Of a stretch of 64,000 bases of DNA, positions 43,000 through 53,419 are shown piece by piece (the first letter of the stretch is position 1; every line of letters begins with the position of its first letter). The notes below the pieces were generated by a model. The model worked only from the letters and a program-made list of their open reading frames with translations. It made no database searches and was not told the DNA's origin. A program made the position numbers and the translations under genes. The stretch comes from Adiantum capillus-veneris (Eukaryota > Streptophyta > Polypodiopsida > Polypodiales > Pteridaceae): contig CM043963.1 of NCBI GenBank assembly GCA_014529385.2, forward strand, positions 77,177,412 to 77,241,411, read 5' to 3'.

Positions 43000-43668
43000 T
43001 TACCTCTCTCTTGAAATCATAGTCGTTCTCGACTATGAGATAGAAGAGATAAAGCCTTAGTCATTAGTCAATGTTTCTTTGCGGGTAGAGGATCCCTTTA
43101 CACCCTACGACATCATAACAAGATGGATAACTAATCCATTTGGGACTTGGGACACATAGCTACTGCAAGCATGTCTTCTCTTTAGTCCATTTCATTCTCC
43201 CAAGTAGAGTGACAAATTCTACTTGGTGTTTGAGAGACGTCATCATCATAAACATGATTCTAAGCATTCATACTACTTCAATGTCTGCACAATAAAAAGA
43301 TAATTACACTCATAAGACAAAAACATTGATCATTTGAAAGAAACATGTACAATTTCTTACTCTAATGTAGAATTGTAAGCATTGACAAGGTTCATACTAT
43401 CCTTAAGATGTATTCCTTGCATCCATCTAGCATCTTCAAAAGGATAAATTTTTTAGCTTAATAAGATATCGTCAAATAATCTTACCACGTTGTAGTACCT
43501 TGACTTCATGCCAAAGGATAGCTTCGAGTTGTAGCACCTCTTTTTGGTCGTCGATTTTGGGAGGATATCTAATAATTGGCTCACTTGGTGGCTCTCCTTT
43601 GTAGGCTTAAGTAGGTTCACATGAAAAGCAATGTGTATGAGCCAATCATTCAGTAGCTTCAGACTGGT
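43000..43668 (-). pseudogene. Second copy of the gypsy D 3' internal end
   Basis: This segment parallels 37039-37690 closely, including the chromodomain-like KFKNYPFEDARWMQG stretch near 43400-43460. It stops at 43668, where a truncated copia LTR begins. On the minus strand it lies upstream of the 5' LTR, so two gypsy copies once shared the LTR at 42142-42999. Confidence 0.8.
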
Positions 43669-43859
43669 CGTAAAAAATTTGGTTTTCGATGAGTGATTTT
43701 TCTTCATGCACGATGGCTTCTCCTCATAACGGGGGCCTTACAAATGTACATTTTTAATACAAAAAATTACAAGGGGTAAATTAGGCTCCATACTTAACAA
43801 TCTCTCACTTTGAGAGTGATCTCCTAACCAAAACTGTGACTACTTTCCATCCTGGCTTC

Positions 43860-44213
43860 TTATCCTTGAATGCTGATTGAAGATGAGAAAAAGCTCAACT
43901 TCTCCTTGTTGAGCACCTTTGTAAACATGTCTGTATGATTTTCACTTGAATGCACCTTTTCTAGCTTTAGTTGTCCCTCTTTCAAAAGAGTGCGTATGAA
44001 GTGATATCTCACCTTAATGTGGTTTGTCCTTGAATAAAAGGCTAAGTTCTTTGCAAGATGGATAGCACTTTGGCTATCACTGTACAAGACACAATTGTCT
44101 TGTTTGAATCCAAGCTCTTCTAAGAATCTGTGAAGCCACAAAATTTCTTTGGTTGCCTCTCTCATTTTTACATACTCTGCTTCCGTGGTAGAAAGTGACA
44201 CTACTTCCTTCAT
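43860..44213 (-). pseudogene. Copia E RNase H
   Basis: Motifs are VSLSTTEAEYVKMREATKEI (catalytic Glu region), LYSDSQSAIHLAKN (catalytic Asp) and NHIKVRYHFIRTLL, ending HTDMFTK. It joins the preceding reverse transcriptase with a frame change near 44213. The frame itself is open. Confidence 0.85.
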
Positions 44214-45185
44214 GTATCTTTGTCACCTGCCATATCTGCATCAGCATACCCTTGAAGAAAAATATTAGTTCCTCCAAAATACAAAGCATTTGTTGTTGTC
44301 CCTTTCAGATACCTAAGTATCCACTTCAAAGCTTGCCAATGCTCTTTACTTGGATTATCCATAAACCTACTCACAAATCCCACTGCATGTACAATATCTA
44401 GCATTGTCCAAACCATAGCATATATTAGAGAACCTACCGCTGCATCATATGGAACTTTAGACATATAGGCTATCTCCTCTTCTGTCTTTGGATACATATC
44501 CTTGGTTAGTTTAAAGTGACTAGCCAAAGGTGTAGAAAGAGATTTTGCATCTTGCATTGCAAACCTTTCTAGTACCTTCTTGATGTAATCCTCTTGAGAT
44601 AGCTTTAGTGTCTTCTTTGTCCGGTCCCTTGATATCTTCATACGAAGTATCCTCTTTGCAGCACCTAAATCTTTTTTTGAAAAAGTTTTAGACAACTCCT
44701 CTTTTAGGTCTTTGATGTCCTTTATGTTAGCACTTGCAATCAGCATGTCATCAACATACAGCATTAGGATGATGAAATTCCCATCTCCCAAATCCTTTGT
44801 GTAGATGCAATGATCTGAGATCTAGCATCCATCAATCAAACTTTAAGTTCCATGGTCTTGATGCTTGCTTTAAACCATCCAAGCTCTTCTTTAATCTTTT
44901 GCAAACCATTTTCTCCATACCCCTTACTTCATACCCCTTTGGTTGAAGCATGTAATTTTCCTCCTCTAATTCACCGTGATGAAATGCTGTGTTTACATCC
45001 ATTTGCTTGAGATTTAAATCATGAGAAGCCACAAGGCTTAAGAAAAGCTTAATTGAGTTCTTTTTTACAACAGGAGAAAATATTTCATTGAAGTCAATAC
45101 CTTTCTTTTGAAAAAACTCTTTTGCCACAAGCTTGGCCTTGTACCTTTCTTCCCACCTTCTTCTTCCTTCAGCTTGTACACACAT
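44210..45185 (-). pseudogene. Copia E reverse transcriptase
   Basis: The first part (44832-45185) carries RYKAKLVAKEFFQKKGIDFN, MDVNTAFHHGELEEENYMLQ and KKSLDGLKQASRPW. The second (44210-44791) carries the catalytic LYVDDMLIAS box and typical copia sequences KKVLERFAMQDAKS and YLKGTTTNALYFGG. A stop near 44824 separates them. Catalytic residues are preserved. Confidence 0.88.
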
Positions 45186-46060
45186 TAGTTTTGTAGAGCC
45201 TGCTTATCTTTAGGAAATTCAACCAATTCCCATGTTTGCTTGCAATATAATGAGTCCATCTTCACTTGCATGCTCTTCATCCATACTTCTTTGGATTCAT
45301 GTTTCATAGCTTCTTTGTATGATTCTAGCTCTTTAGAATCTGTGACCAAGAGATGGTTGAAGGAAGGAACAAACCTTTCTAGAGGTCTACTTGATCTCGT
45401 AGATCTTCAGGGCATAGGTTGAGGCTCCTCATTTGGTTGACATTGTTGCACGTTGTCATCACTTCCACTCCTTGAATCTTCACCATCCTCAAGCTCCATG
45501 TACTCATCACTTGTATCTTTTGTTTGTTTTCTTTCCAAGTAATCTTTGTACATATTTTTTTTGTTGTAAAAATTCATCCCTACTTCTAAAGATTTTACCA
45601 CAAGCCTGGACTTGTACCTTTCTTCCCACCTTCTTCTTCCTTCAACTTATACACCCAGTTGTTCTGCAGTGCCCACTTACCTTTAGGCAACTCAACCAAC
45701 TCCCATGTTTGGTTGCAATGTAATGACTCCATCTCCACTTGCATGCTCTTCATACATTCTTCCTTGGATTCGTGATGCATAGCTTCTTTGTATGATTATG
45801 ACTCTCTAGAATGTGAGACCAAGGGATGGTTGAAGGAAGGAACAAACCTTCATGGAGGTCTACTTTCTCTTGTGGATCTTCGAGAATAGTTGAGGCCCCT
45901 CATTTGGTTGACGTTGTTGCACGTTGTCACCGTTTTCACTCCTTGAGTCTTCACTGTCCTCAAGCTCCATGTCCTCATCACCTATTTCTTTTGTTTGTTT
46001 TCTTTCCAAGTAATCTTTGTACGTATTTTGTTCATTGAAAACTACATTCCTACTTCTAAA
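45165..46060 (-). repeat. Partial tandem duplication inside copia E pol
   Basis: Segments about 45606-46060 and 45165-45605 encode the same integrase-to-reverse-transcriptase linker twice: YKDYLERKQTKEIGDEDMEL and YKDYLERKQTKDTSDEYMEL, each followed by KESKEE/KHESKEVW-type text and QTWELVE. The second copy is nearly identical in DNA to 53140-53610 of copia F. The first is more diverged. The duplication is therefore a recombination product between two subfamilies. Confidence 0.8.
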
Positions 46061-46069
46061 GATTTTACC

Positions 46070-46992
46070 ATCTGCAAGACTCCATAGGCGATACCCAAAG
46101 TCAGCTTCTCCATAGCCAATGAAAAAACACTTTTTGGACTTTGCATCTAGCTTCGACCTTAGGCTTCTATCTATGTGCATGAAAGCCTCACACCCAAACA
46201 CTTTGAGACTCATGCATAATTCACCGGTTGACCTATCCATGCCTCTTCTAGAACTCCCCCATCCAATCCTGTTGAGGGTGACCGGTTGCTTAAGTACACA
46301 GACGTACTTATAGCTTCCACCCAAAGCTCAAGTGGTAGTCCTCCATGTAGCATCATGCTTTGTTCTTGCTCCATGATTGTCTTGTTCATCCTTTCCGTAA
46401 TCCCATTTTGTTGAGGTGTCCTTGGGGTTGTCTTTTGCCTTCGAATGCCATTGGTAGCACAAAAGATTTCAAAAGCTTGGCTACAATATTTGTCTCCATT
46501 GTCGGATCTAAGGCATTTAACCTTTGGTACCTGCTTCATTCCCACAAAGGCTTTCCACCTTTGAAATATGAAAAACACATCGAATTTATTCATTATTATA
46601 CATAAACCCATGTTTTCCTAGTTACATCGTCTATGAATGCTACATAGTACAATGAGCCACCAAGTGATGGTGTTCTTGCACGACCCCAAACATCAAAATG
46701 AACCAACTCAAATTTGTATTTTTTCTTTCATTTCATGATTTTATTGCATCTGAAATTTTACCCTCTTTTGTTTACCGTAAACACAATCTTCATAGAACTC
46801 TAAGTCCACTTCTTTCAAACCTAGTAGAAGCTTCTTTGATTGGAGGATTTGCATTCCTTTGGCACTCATATGCCCAAGCCGGTAGTGCCACACTACATTG
46901 TTGCCTTCTTTAGCTATTTCACAAGTTGAAGATTGCATGCTAATAGTACACAAGTAAAGTGTACCAACCTTTTCTCCTTTGGCAACCCCCAA
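46070..46992 (-). pseudogene. Copia E integrase
   Basis: A pre-integrase finger occupies 46741-46992 (VVWHYRLGHMSAKGMQIL, with the Cys pair altered to YEDCVYGK). The core has HFDVWG near 46685, LRSDNGDKYCSQAFE and NGITERMNKTIMEQ, giving the three acidic positions. Two adjacent stops follow WVYV near 46600. The frame continues as GCEAFMHIDRSLRSKLDAKS. Confidence 0.85.
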
Positions 46993-47440
46993 AGATCCCT
47001 TTGAGATCTTTCACCGTTTGTGTCCGAATGCAATGTTGTGACCTCCATCATCCAATTGTCCTGTAGAGTTCTCATGTGCTTCTCCTTCACATTTTCGCTC
47101 TTAGGAGAACACCCACAACATCATTAAACTTAAGAGTATTTGTGTCAGAGATAAAGTTGCTTACCACCATCACAAGGCTTTCCGAACTATCCAGTAGAGA
47201 CAATAGTATAAGGAGAGCTTGCACTTCATCATCAAAATCGATTTTCAGCGAGATCAAAACTGACTTATGTTGGTGCTAAAGTCATTTAGGTGTTTTGCAA
47301 CTAAAGCATTCTTTGCCATTTTTAGATTGAACAAGTGCTTCATGAGAAATACCTTATTGGATGCCGATGGTTTCTCGTAGAGACTGCCAAGTGACTTTAT
47401 CAAGTCCTCCGTGGTCTTCATCTCCATCTTTAGTACCTCA
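46993..47440 (-). pseudogene. Copia E gag, C-terminal half
   Basis: The frame starting at 47430 reads DLIKSLGSLYEKPSASNKVF and LMKHLFNLKMAKNALVAKHL, then frame-shifted text ending LSEEKREGE. This is the UBN2-type gag of copia. The N-terminal half is absent because the LTR joins directly at 47440. Confidence 0.75.
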
Positions 47441-48000
47441 AAACAAGAAGTAGATTACAAAGGGATTGCACCCTTTTGGAGCTCCTGCCTTACTTCACTC
47501 TCACCACCTCACATCAAGTTCACAATGCACCACAATGCTTCACAATATGTTTTTGTGTGTAGAAATGGCCTCCTTTTATAGGCCAAAAAGGCTTTCCTCT
47601 CTCATGAGAGGCAGTCGTGTGTAGCCACCCTTGTGTAGACAAGTCCAAATTGGACTCTCCAATCCGCCCATGTGTGGCCGCCCTTGAGAAGACAAGTCCG
47701 CCTTTGAAACAGCCACCGGCCATTGAATTTTTCCATCAGCCACCGGCCATTGACTTTTGACCATCAACCACCGACCATTGACTATCGGCCAGCCAAACGA
47801 CCGACCTTTTCTCAATCACTTTCTGACCGCCATCCGGCTATAATATTTTGACAAAAAGGAATATTTCAGCATGAAAATTTTGGTTTCCAGCGAGTGATTT
47901 TTCTTCACGTATGATGGCTTCTCCTCATAATAGGGGCCTTACAAATGTGCATTTTTAATATAAAAAATTACAAGGGGTAAATCACACTCCATACTTAACA
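47441..48000 (-). repeat. Truncated 5' LTR of copia E
   Basis: On the minus strand it starts TGTTAAGTATGGAG and follows the solo LTR at 34976 for about 560 bp, including the U3 repeats and the TATA box. It ends abruptly at GTACTAAAG, about 210 bp short of the full LTR. Confidence 0.85.
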
Positions 48001-49437
48001 ATCTCCCATGCGTCATAAAGTGATATTTTTTGTGTTCCACCTTCATGTGCCATCCAACTTGCATGGATTCTCTCTGACAAGTTTACGCTTGGAATTTGAG
48101 CATTCTCCCAAGGATTCTTATTGGCTTATAAATACAATACAAAAAAAAAAACATATAATCATGAATCCCTATTTTCATGTATTTCATACAAATCAAAGAA
48201 AAGATTGATATACCATTGGTTCAGCTATTTTCCAATGGGAAATTTATTGCTCCCACCAATTAAACCATTGCTCTAAAGCCTTTATATTATGTCTCAACAA
48301 ATTTTTTACCCACCAATCTCGTATTGTGGAAGCTAAGAAGGAGCCCTCCAAAAGACCTCCGAAATCTCCTAATGATCAATGGCTTCCAAATTATCTTCTT
48401 TAGTTAAAGATTGGAATAACATTTGTCAAGAAACTAACATATAATGTACTTTTCTAGGACCCCCTTTCTCAATCTTAGAATTGTGCTAACAAGATTGCGC
48501 ACCTTTTCAAGGATTGCCCTCCTAGTACTTGGCTAAACATTATGGCCATGCTCCCCAAGATGGATTACCAAATGTGTTATTCTGGCTTCCTTTAGCATCA
48601 CATAATAGATCATGCGTTTGCAAACATTTGAGCAATTGACATTTTTCTCACAGTAGTGGCAAGTTATTTTAGATTTACCTTTGCTAACAAGATAGCCCAT
48701 GCTGATTTGTCTGTCCAAATGACCATGAAAGAAGGCATCATTGTATCTTCTTTTACTTATGTAAAAAGGGCATGTTACCCTACAACATTGAAGACTTCCA
48801 AGATAACAGCTCAAGTGCACTATGCAATTATATGGCCATGTTGTTCCATGATTGGCAAGACCACAAGTGATCGTCGTACTTCTGCTCCATCTCGAGCATC
48901 CTTTTATTGGCATGTGTTGGAGGAAGCTCAAGACAAATATTTCCATTGTAAATAGTTGGGAGCTCATCTACCCTTTTTGGAGGTCCACAAATCTTGAGTA
49001 GTTTGGACAACCTGCAAGATTAATTAGCTATGTATTTCATCCATGAAATGATGGATGTATTCTTTGAACACACTTGCTTGGTTTGCTCACCCAACCCCTG
49101 TGTGATTTGGAGGAGTATTGGTGCCTAGGTTTTTTGCACCGTCTCCAAAAAAATAAATTGGCATCTTCATATGTATCAATGTTAAAATGTAATGGAGTTG
49201 AATTTTTGTTACGTGGAGTAGCATAGATAAAATCATCATCATCATCTTCCATTGTTTCTAATCTATCAGACACATAAACACAATCATCTGTATGTAGAAT
49301 GTGGTAAGTAGATGACAAAGTATGATCAAGGAGGTAATGCTTTTGGTCTTCATTGATTCCATCTTGGCAACACATTGACCCTAGACACAGAGGAGACACA
49401 GAGCTCCCTATGTGAACAATTGCTTAAAACCCTTGAA
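48001..49437 (-). pseudogene. Possible hAT-like transposase remnant with BED-type finger
   Basis: Minus-strand translation near 48650-48530 gives KITCHYCEK and RITHLVIHLGEHGHNVQPST, resembling a BED finger (C-x2-C then HL-x-G-x-G-H) as in plant hAT transposases. Upstream, 49037-49399 is an open 120-codon stretch with an acidic run (METMEDDDDD-like). Many stops intervene and no catalytic RNase-H-like block was found. The label is tentative. Confidence 0.3.
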
Positions 49438-49594
49438 ATTTGACAGAAGGAGGTAACAACCTTTGAAGAAAATATTCACTAAGGAGAAGCTCTCCATTCC
49501 TTAATGAAACACTACACTCCATGGGAGCACCATTTATCTACCATGAAATCATGGCTACAGTTGTCATGTTTGAAATAGAGATATAGGAGGAAAG

Positions 49595-49632
<38 letters not shown>

Positions 49633-49806
49633 GTCAAATGAGATGCCAAATTTGACAGAAGGAGGTAACAACCTTTGAAGAAAATATTCACTAAGGAGAA
49701 GCTCTCCATTCCTTAATGAAACACTATACTCCATGGGAGCACCATTTATCTACCATGAAAGCATGGCTACAGTTGTCATGTTTGAAATAGAGATATAGGA
49801 GGAAAG

Positions 49807-49846
<40 letters not shown>

Positions 49847-49862
49847 TGGCCAAATGAGATGA
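49438..49862. repeat. 212-bp tandem duplication containing a GA array
   Basis: Copies at 49438-49649 and 49650-49862 differ at only a few bases and in GA-array length (about 49597-49629 and 49810-49843). The near identity means a recent event. Confidence 0.9.
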
Positions 49863-50182
49863 CAAAGAGTGTGTATAAGACACAAAGGAAGTGCAAAAGT
49901 ATATAGCTCAAAGGAGTTAATGCATTCATTGAAAACTGTACTAACTGGTATTCAATATTCATTCTTTAAGATATGTGTAGTCATAATCATTAAGGTATAA
50001 TCAAATTGAAATCCCTTCAAATCCTCTTGCCAAAACACGTCGCTCTCACAATCTCTCAAATATTCATATTTGCAAATAAAATTATTATATACGTGTATTT
50101 TACTATATTGTTTGTAACATATAATATGTATGTTATATATTATACATTATAAATGCACTATTCCCATATACAAATTTGTAAA
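49863..50182. other. Unassigned A/T-rich interval
   Basis: Nothing coding or repetitive was recognised before the hairpin cluster. Confidence 0.4.
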
Positions 50183-50250
50183 AAAAGAGGGGACAGAGCC
50201 CCCTCATCATCCATGTGTGCATGGATGATGGGGGTATTTGTCCCCCCCCT
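50183..50250. repeat. G/C-rich palindromic hairpin, copy 1
   Basis: Inverted arms (about 50183-50214 and 50220-50250) pair as GGGGACA-A-CCCC then CATCATCCAT around a short gtgtg loop. The right arm holds ggatgatgggggt and a C-run. Confidence 0.8.
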
Positions 50251-50326
50251 GGATGAATTTGCAATTGTTGTTTCCTATTGTAGATAAGAATTTTTGCATG
50301 CTGACGCACTGAATCAACTACATCTC

Positions 50327-50407
50327 AAAAAAACAAAAGGAGGGGAGGGGCTCCATCACATCTCCACACGTGCGGATGATGGGGTGGCTTTGTCCCCCCC
50401 TTTTTTT
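50327..50407. repeat. G/C-rich palindromic hairpin, copy 2
   Basis: An A-run, GGAGGGGAGGGGCTCCATCA and a short loop are followed by the complementary GGATGATGGGGTGGCT, then TGTCCCCCC and a T-run. It has the same layout as copy 1 with a longer A/T outer stem. Confidence 0.8.
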
Positions 50408-50461
50408 CTCAATTTTGGAGGCCATGAAAGCTACAAATTCTTCAAACGGTTTGGATCTGCC

Positions 50462-50538
50462 AAAAAAAAACAAGGAGCAAAGCCCCCCCATCATCCCTAC
50501 CTGCAGAGGATGAGGGGGCTCTGTCCCCCTTTTTTTTT
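50462..50538. repeat. G/C-rich palindromic hairpin, copy 3
   Basis: The arms are A9, CAAGGAGCAAAG, C7 and ATCATCC on the left and GGATGAG5CTCTGTC5 then T9 on the right, with a loop around ctgcag. Confidence 0.8.
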
Positions 50539-50590
50539 TAGTTCTTGCCTAATACCGTCCTTGTTCCTCCATTTTTTTTCTGCAAATTTG

Positions 50591-50660
50591 AAAAAAAAAG
50601 CTGGGGGAGGATAGAGCCACCCCATCAATCATGCACGCACAGATGATGGGGTGGCTTTTG
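50591..50660. repeat. G/C-rich palindromic hairpin, copy 4
   Basis: The left arm reads A9 then GCTGGGGGAGGATAGAGCC. The right arm reads GATGATGGGGTGGCTTTTG and its outer part is degraded. Confidence 0.7.
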
Positions 50661-51256
50661 CGCAACGCACATGCAACAAATTTTGGTTGTTGACTAAGCA
50701 TCACTGTCATTATTTTCTTAAAGTAAATTGAATAGATAGTGCTAGTATGTACTCATAGAATACAATATAGCTTATAGCAAGAGTATGAGTAGAGGTAAAC
50801 ATAGTGTATCACAACATCCTCAATATGTTTGTATGCGATCCCCAACACGTCAGGCTTGGTATGACCCATGGCATGTGCAGCTAAATTTTTAGATATTTAA
50901 TTTCTATGCTTATAGTTCCCATTCATTAAACTTGAGTGGGTTCATAAGATGGAAAAGTTTTAGCCTTTTGGAGTAGTATCAGTTGTTTGATGTCATCGCG
51001 CACATCTGGAGGTTTCCCACAAGCTCAAGGTGGTGAGAGTCTTTGAGAAGCAGTTTTTTTTTTGGCTCATTTTTGACACCTTATGCTATTGACATATCTC
51101 GGCCCAATCTAGGTAAGGCAACTAGCAATGTTTATTCACCTTATTGGATGCCCTTTCATTTTGAACCTCACAAACAGACCTCAAAATGACAACTAATTAA
51201 CCCCCAAACACAACTAAACACATTGACTCCATGCAATACACATGTGAAGGTCTAGG
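50661..51256. other. Unassigned interval between hairpins
   Basis: No coding or repeat motif was recognised. Confidence 0.4.
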
Positions 51257-51344
51257 AAAAAAGGGTGAGGGGCTGGAGCCCCCTTGTCATCTTCATATGC
51301 GGAGGATGGGGGGGCTCCACCCCCCCCCCCCCCCCCCCCCCCCC
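51257..51344. repeat. G/C-rich palindromic hairpin, copy 5, ending in a C25 run
   Basis: The left arm reads AAAAAAGGGTGAGGGGCTGG then AGCCCCC. The right arm reads GGAGGATGGGGGGGCTCCA followed by 25 C (51320-51344). The extended C-run looks like expansion of the right arm's terminal C tract. Confidence 0.8.
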
Positions 51345-51351
51345 TTTTCAA

Positions 51352-51446
51352 TTAAGAAAATGGGCATAGATAAGTAGATATTAGAGTAGTTTACTTAATG
51401 AAGAGATATAATTTTCACACATGAGAGATTATAGAGTAGAGACACA

Positions 51447-51532
<86 letters not shown>

Positions 51533-51955
51533 ACACAATGTATGTGGTTCACCTAATGTGGGCTACGTCCACGAGAAAGAAGACACTCAATGGCTTTTGT
51601 ACATCAAACTAAGGTTACAAAGGGAATATACCCTTAAAGGAGCTCCTGCCTTACTTCACTCTCACCACCTCACACAAAACCTATTTCATCAACTTCACAA
51701 TACATTTTTTGTGTAGAAGAGGCATCCTTTTATAGGCCAAAACAGCTTGCCCTGTCTCATGAGAGGCAGTTGTGTGTAGCTGCTCTTGAGTAGACAAGGC
51801 CGAGTTGAATTCTCCCATGTGCCCATGTGTGGCTGCCCTTGAGAAGACAAGTCCGCCTAGAAATTCACCTATGGTGAAAGACTTCTACCCACCAACCAAA
51901 GACTTCCACCCACCAGCCCCATCGGCCATTGACTATCAACCACCAGCCAACTAAC
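51352..51955 (-). repeat. Partial LTR of copia F with compound CA/GA microsatellite
   Basis: It aligns with the promoter-proximal and downstream parts of the solo LTR, including the TATA region near 51728. A CA array (51447-51490) and GA array (51497-51531) occupy the position of the CT array in the solo LTR. Confidence 0.8.
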
Positions 51956-53194
51956 CGTTGATGTGCTTTGTCCTTGAGTGAAAGGCTAAATTCTTTGGAA
52001 GATGAATGGCGCTTTGATTTTTGCACTACAAGACACAATTGTCTCGCCTATATCCAAGCTTCTCCAAGAATCTGTGATGCCACAAAATTTCTTTGCTTGC
52101 CTCCGTAATTGCTACATATTCTCCTTCTATGGTAGAAAGTGAGACCACTTTCTGTAGCTTTGAAGCCCAAATTACTATTGTGCCTCCAAGTGTGAAGACA
52201 TAGCTAGTAGTGCTCCTTCGAGTATCTTTATCACCTACCATATCTGCATCAAAATATCCTTGCAAGAAAATATCAATGCCTTCAAAGTACAATACATTTG
52301 TTGTTGTCCCTTTTCGATACCTACATATCCATTTCATAGCTTGCTAGTTACCTTGTCCATGAATGTACTCACAACTCCCACTGCATTTGAAATTCCTGGC
52401 CTTGTCCAAACCATAGCATACATTAGAGAACCTAAGCAACATATAGAACTTTAGACATATATTCTACCCCCTCTTCTGGCTTTAGAAACATATCCTTGGT
52501 TAGTTTAAAGTGACTAGCCAAAGGTATAGAAACTAGTTTTTCATCTTGCATTGCAAACCTTTCTAGTACCTTCTTGATGTAATCCTCTTGAGATAGATTT
52601 ATTGTCTTCTTTGTCATGTCCCTTGATATCATCATACCGAGTATCCGCTTTGCAGCACCTAAATCTTTCATTGAAAAATACTTAGATAGCTCCTCTTTTA
52701 GGTCATTGATATCCTGCATGTTGGAACTTGCAATTATCATGTCATCAAAATACAACATTAGGATGATGAACTTCCCATATCCCAAATTCTTTGAGTAGAC
52801 ACAATGATGTGAGTTGCATCTCCTGAATCTGTGATCCAACATCCATCAATAGAACTTCAAAGTACCACTATCTTGATGCTTGCTTTAGACCATACAAGCT
52901 CTTCTTTAATTTACAATCCATTTTCTCCTTACCCTTTACTTCATACCCCTTTGGTTGAAGCATGTAAATTTCCTCCTCTAAGTCACCATGAGGGAACACC
53001 ACATCTACATCCATTTTCTCAAGACTTAATTCATGAGCAACCACAAGGCTTAGGAAAAACCTAATTGAGTTTATTTTTACAACATGAGAAAATAATTCAT
53101 TGCAATCAATACCTTTCATTTGAGAAAACCCTTTTACCACAAGCGTGGACTTGTACCTTTTCTTCCCACCTTCTTCTTCCTTCAGCTTGTACAC
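51956..53194 (-). pseudogene. Copia F reverse transcriptase and RNase H
   Basis: Reverse transcriptase pieces hold RYKSTLVVKGFSQMKGID-like text, KKSLYGLKQASR, and a catalytic box LYFDDMIIAS, with Phe in place of the usual Val of YVDD. RNase H (52026-52337) has TYVFTLGGTIVIWASKLQ-like text and VSLSTIEGEYVAITEAS. Stops and shifts occur at about 52850 and 52350. RNase H ends at the LTR junction near 51960. Confidence 0.82.
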
Positions 53195-53419
53195 ACATTA
53201 GTTTTGTAGAGCCCACTTATCTTTAGAAAACTCAACCAATTCCCATGTTTGATTGCAATATAATGAGTCCATCTTCACTTGCATGCTCTTCATCCACACT
53301 TCTTTGGATTCATGTTTCATAGGTTCTTTGTATGATTCCAGCTCTTTAGAATCTGTGACCAAGAGATAATTGAAGGAAGGAACAAACCTTTCTAGAGGTC
53401 TGCTTGATCTCGTAGATCT

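Larger units (their letters stand above)
43669..48000 (-). mobile_element. Ty1/copia element E, truncated at both LTRs
   Basis: On the minus strand the order is partial 5' LTR (48000-47441), the second half of gag, integrase, reverse transcriptase, RNase H and a truncated 3' LTR (43800-43669). Integrase before reverse transcriptase defines copia. The 5' LTR fuses directly to mid-gag at about 47440, so the rest of the LTR, the primer site and the start of gag are missing. The 3' LTR breaks off at the gypsy fragment. An internal partial duplication lies at 45165-46060. Confidence 0.85.

Noticed and set aside
50183-51344. Clustered palindromes considered as a CRISPR-like or tRNA cluster
   Set aside because: Spacers vary from about 50 to 600 bp, units are imperfect, and the genome is clearly eukaryotic. 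No tRNA boxes are present.
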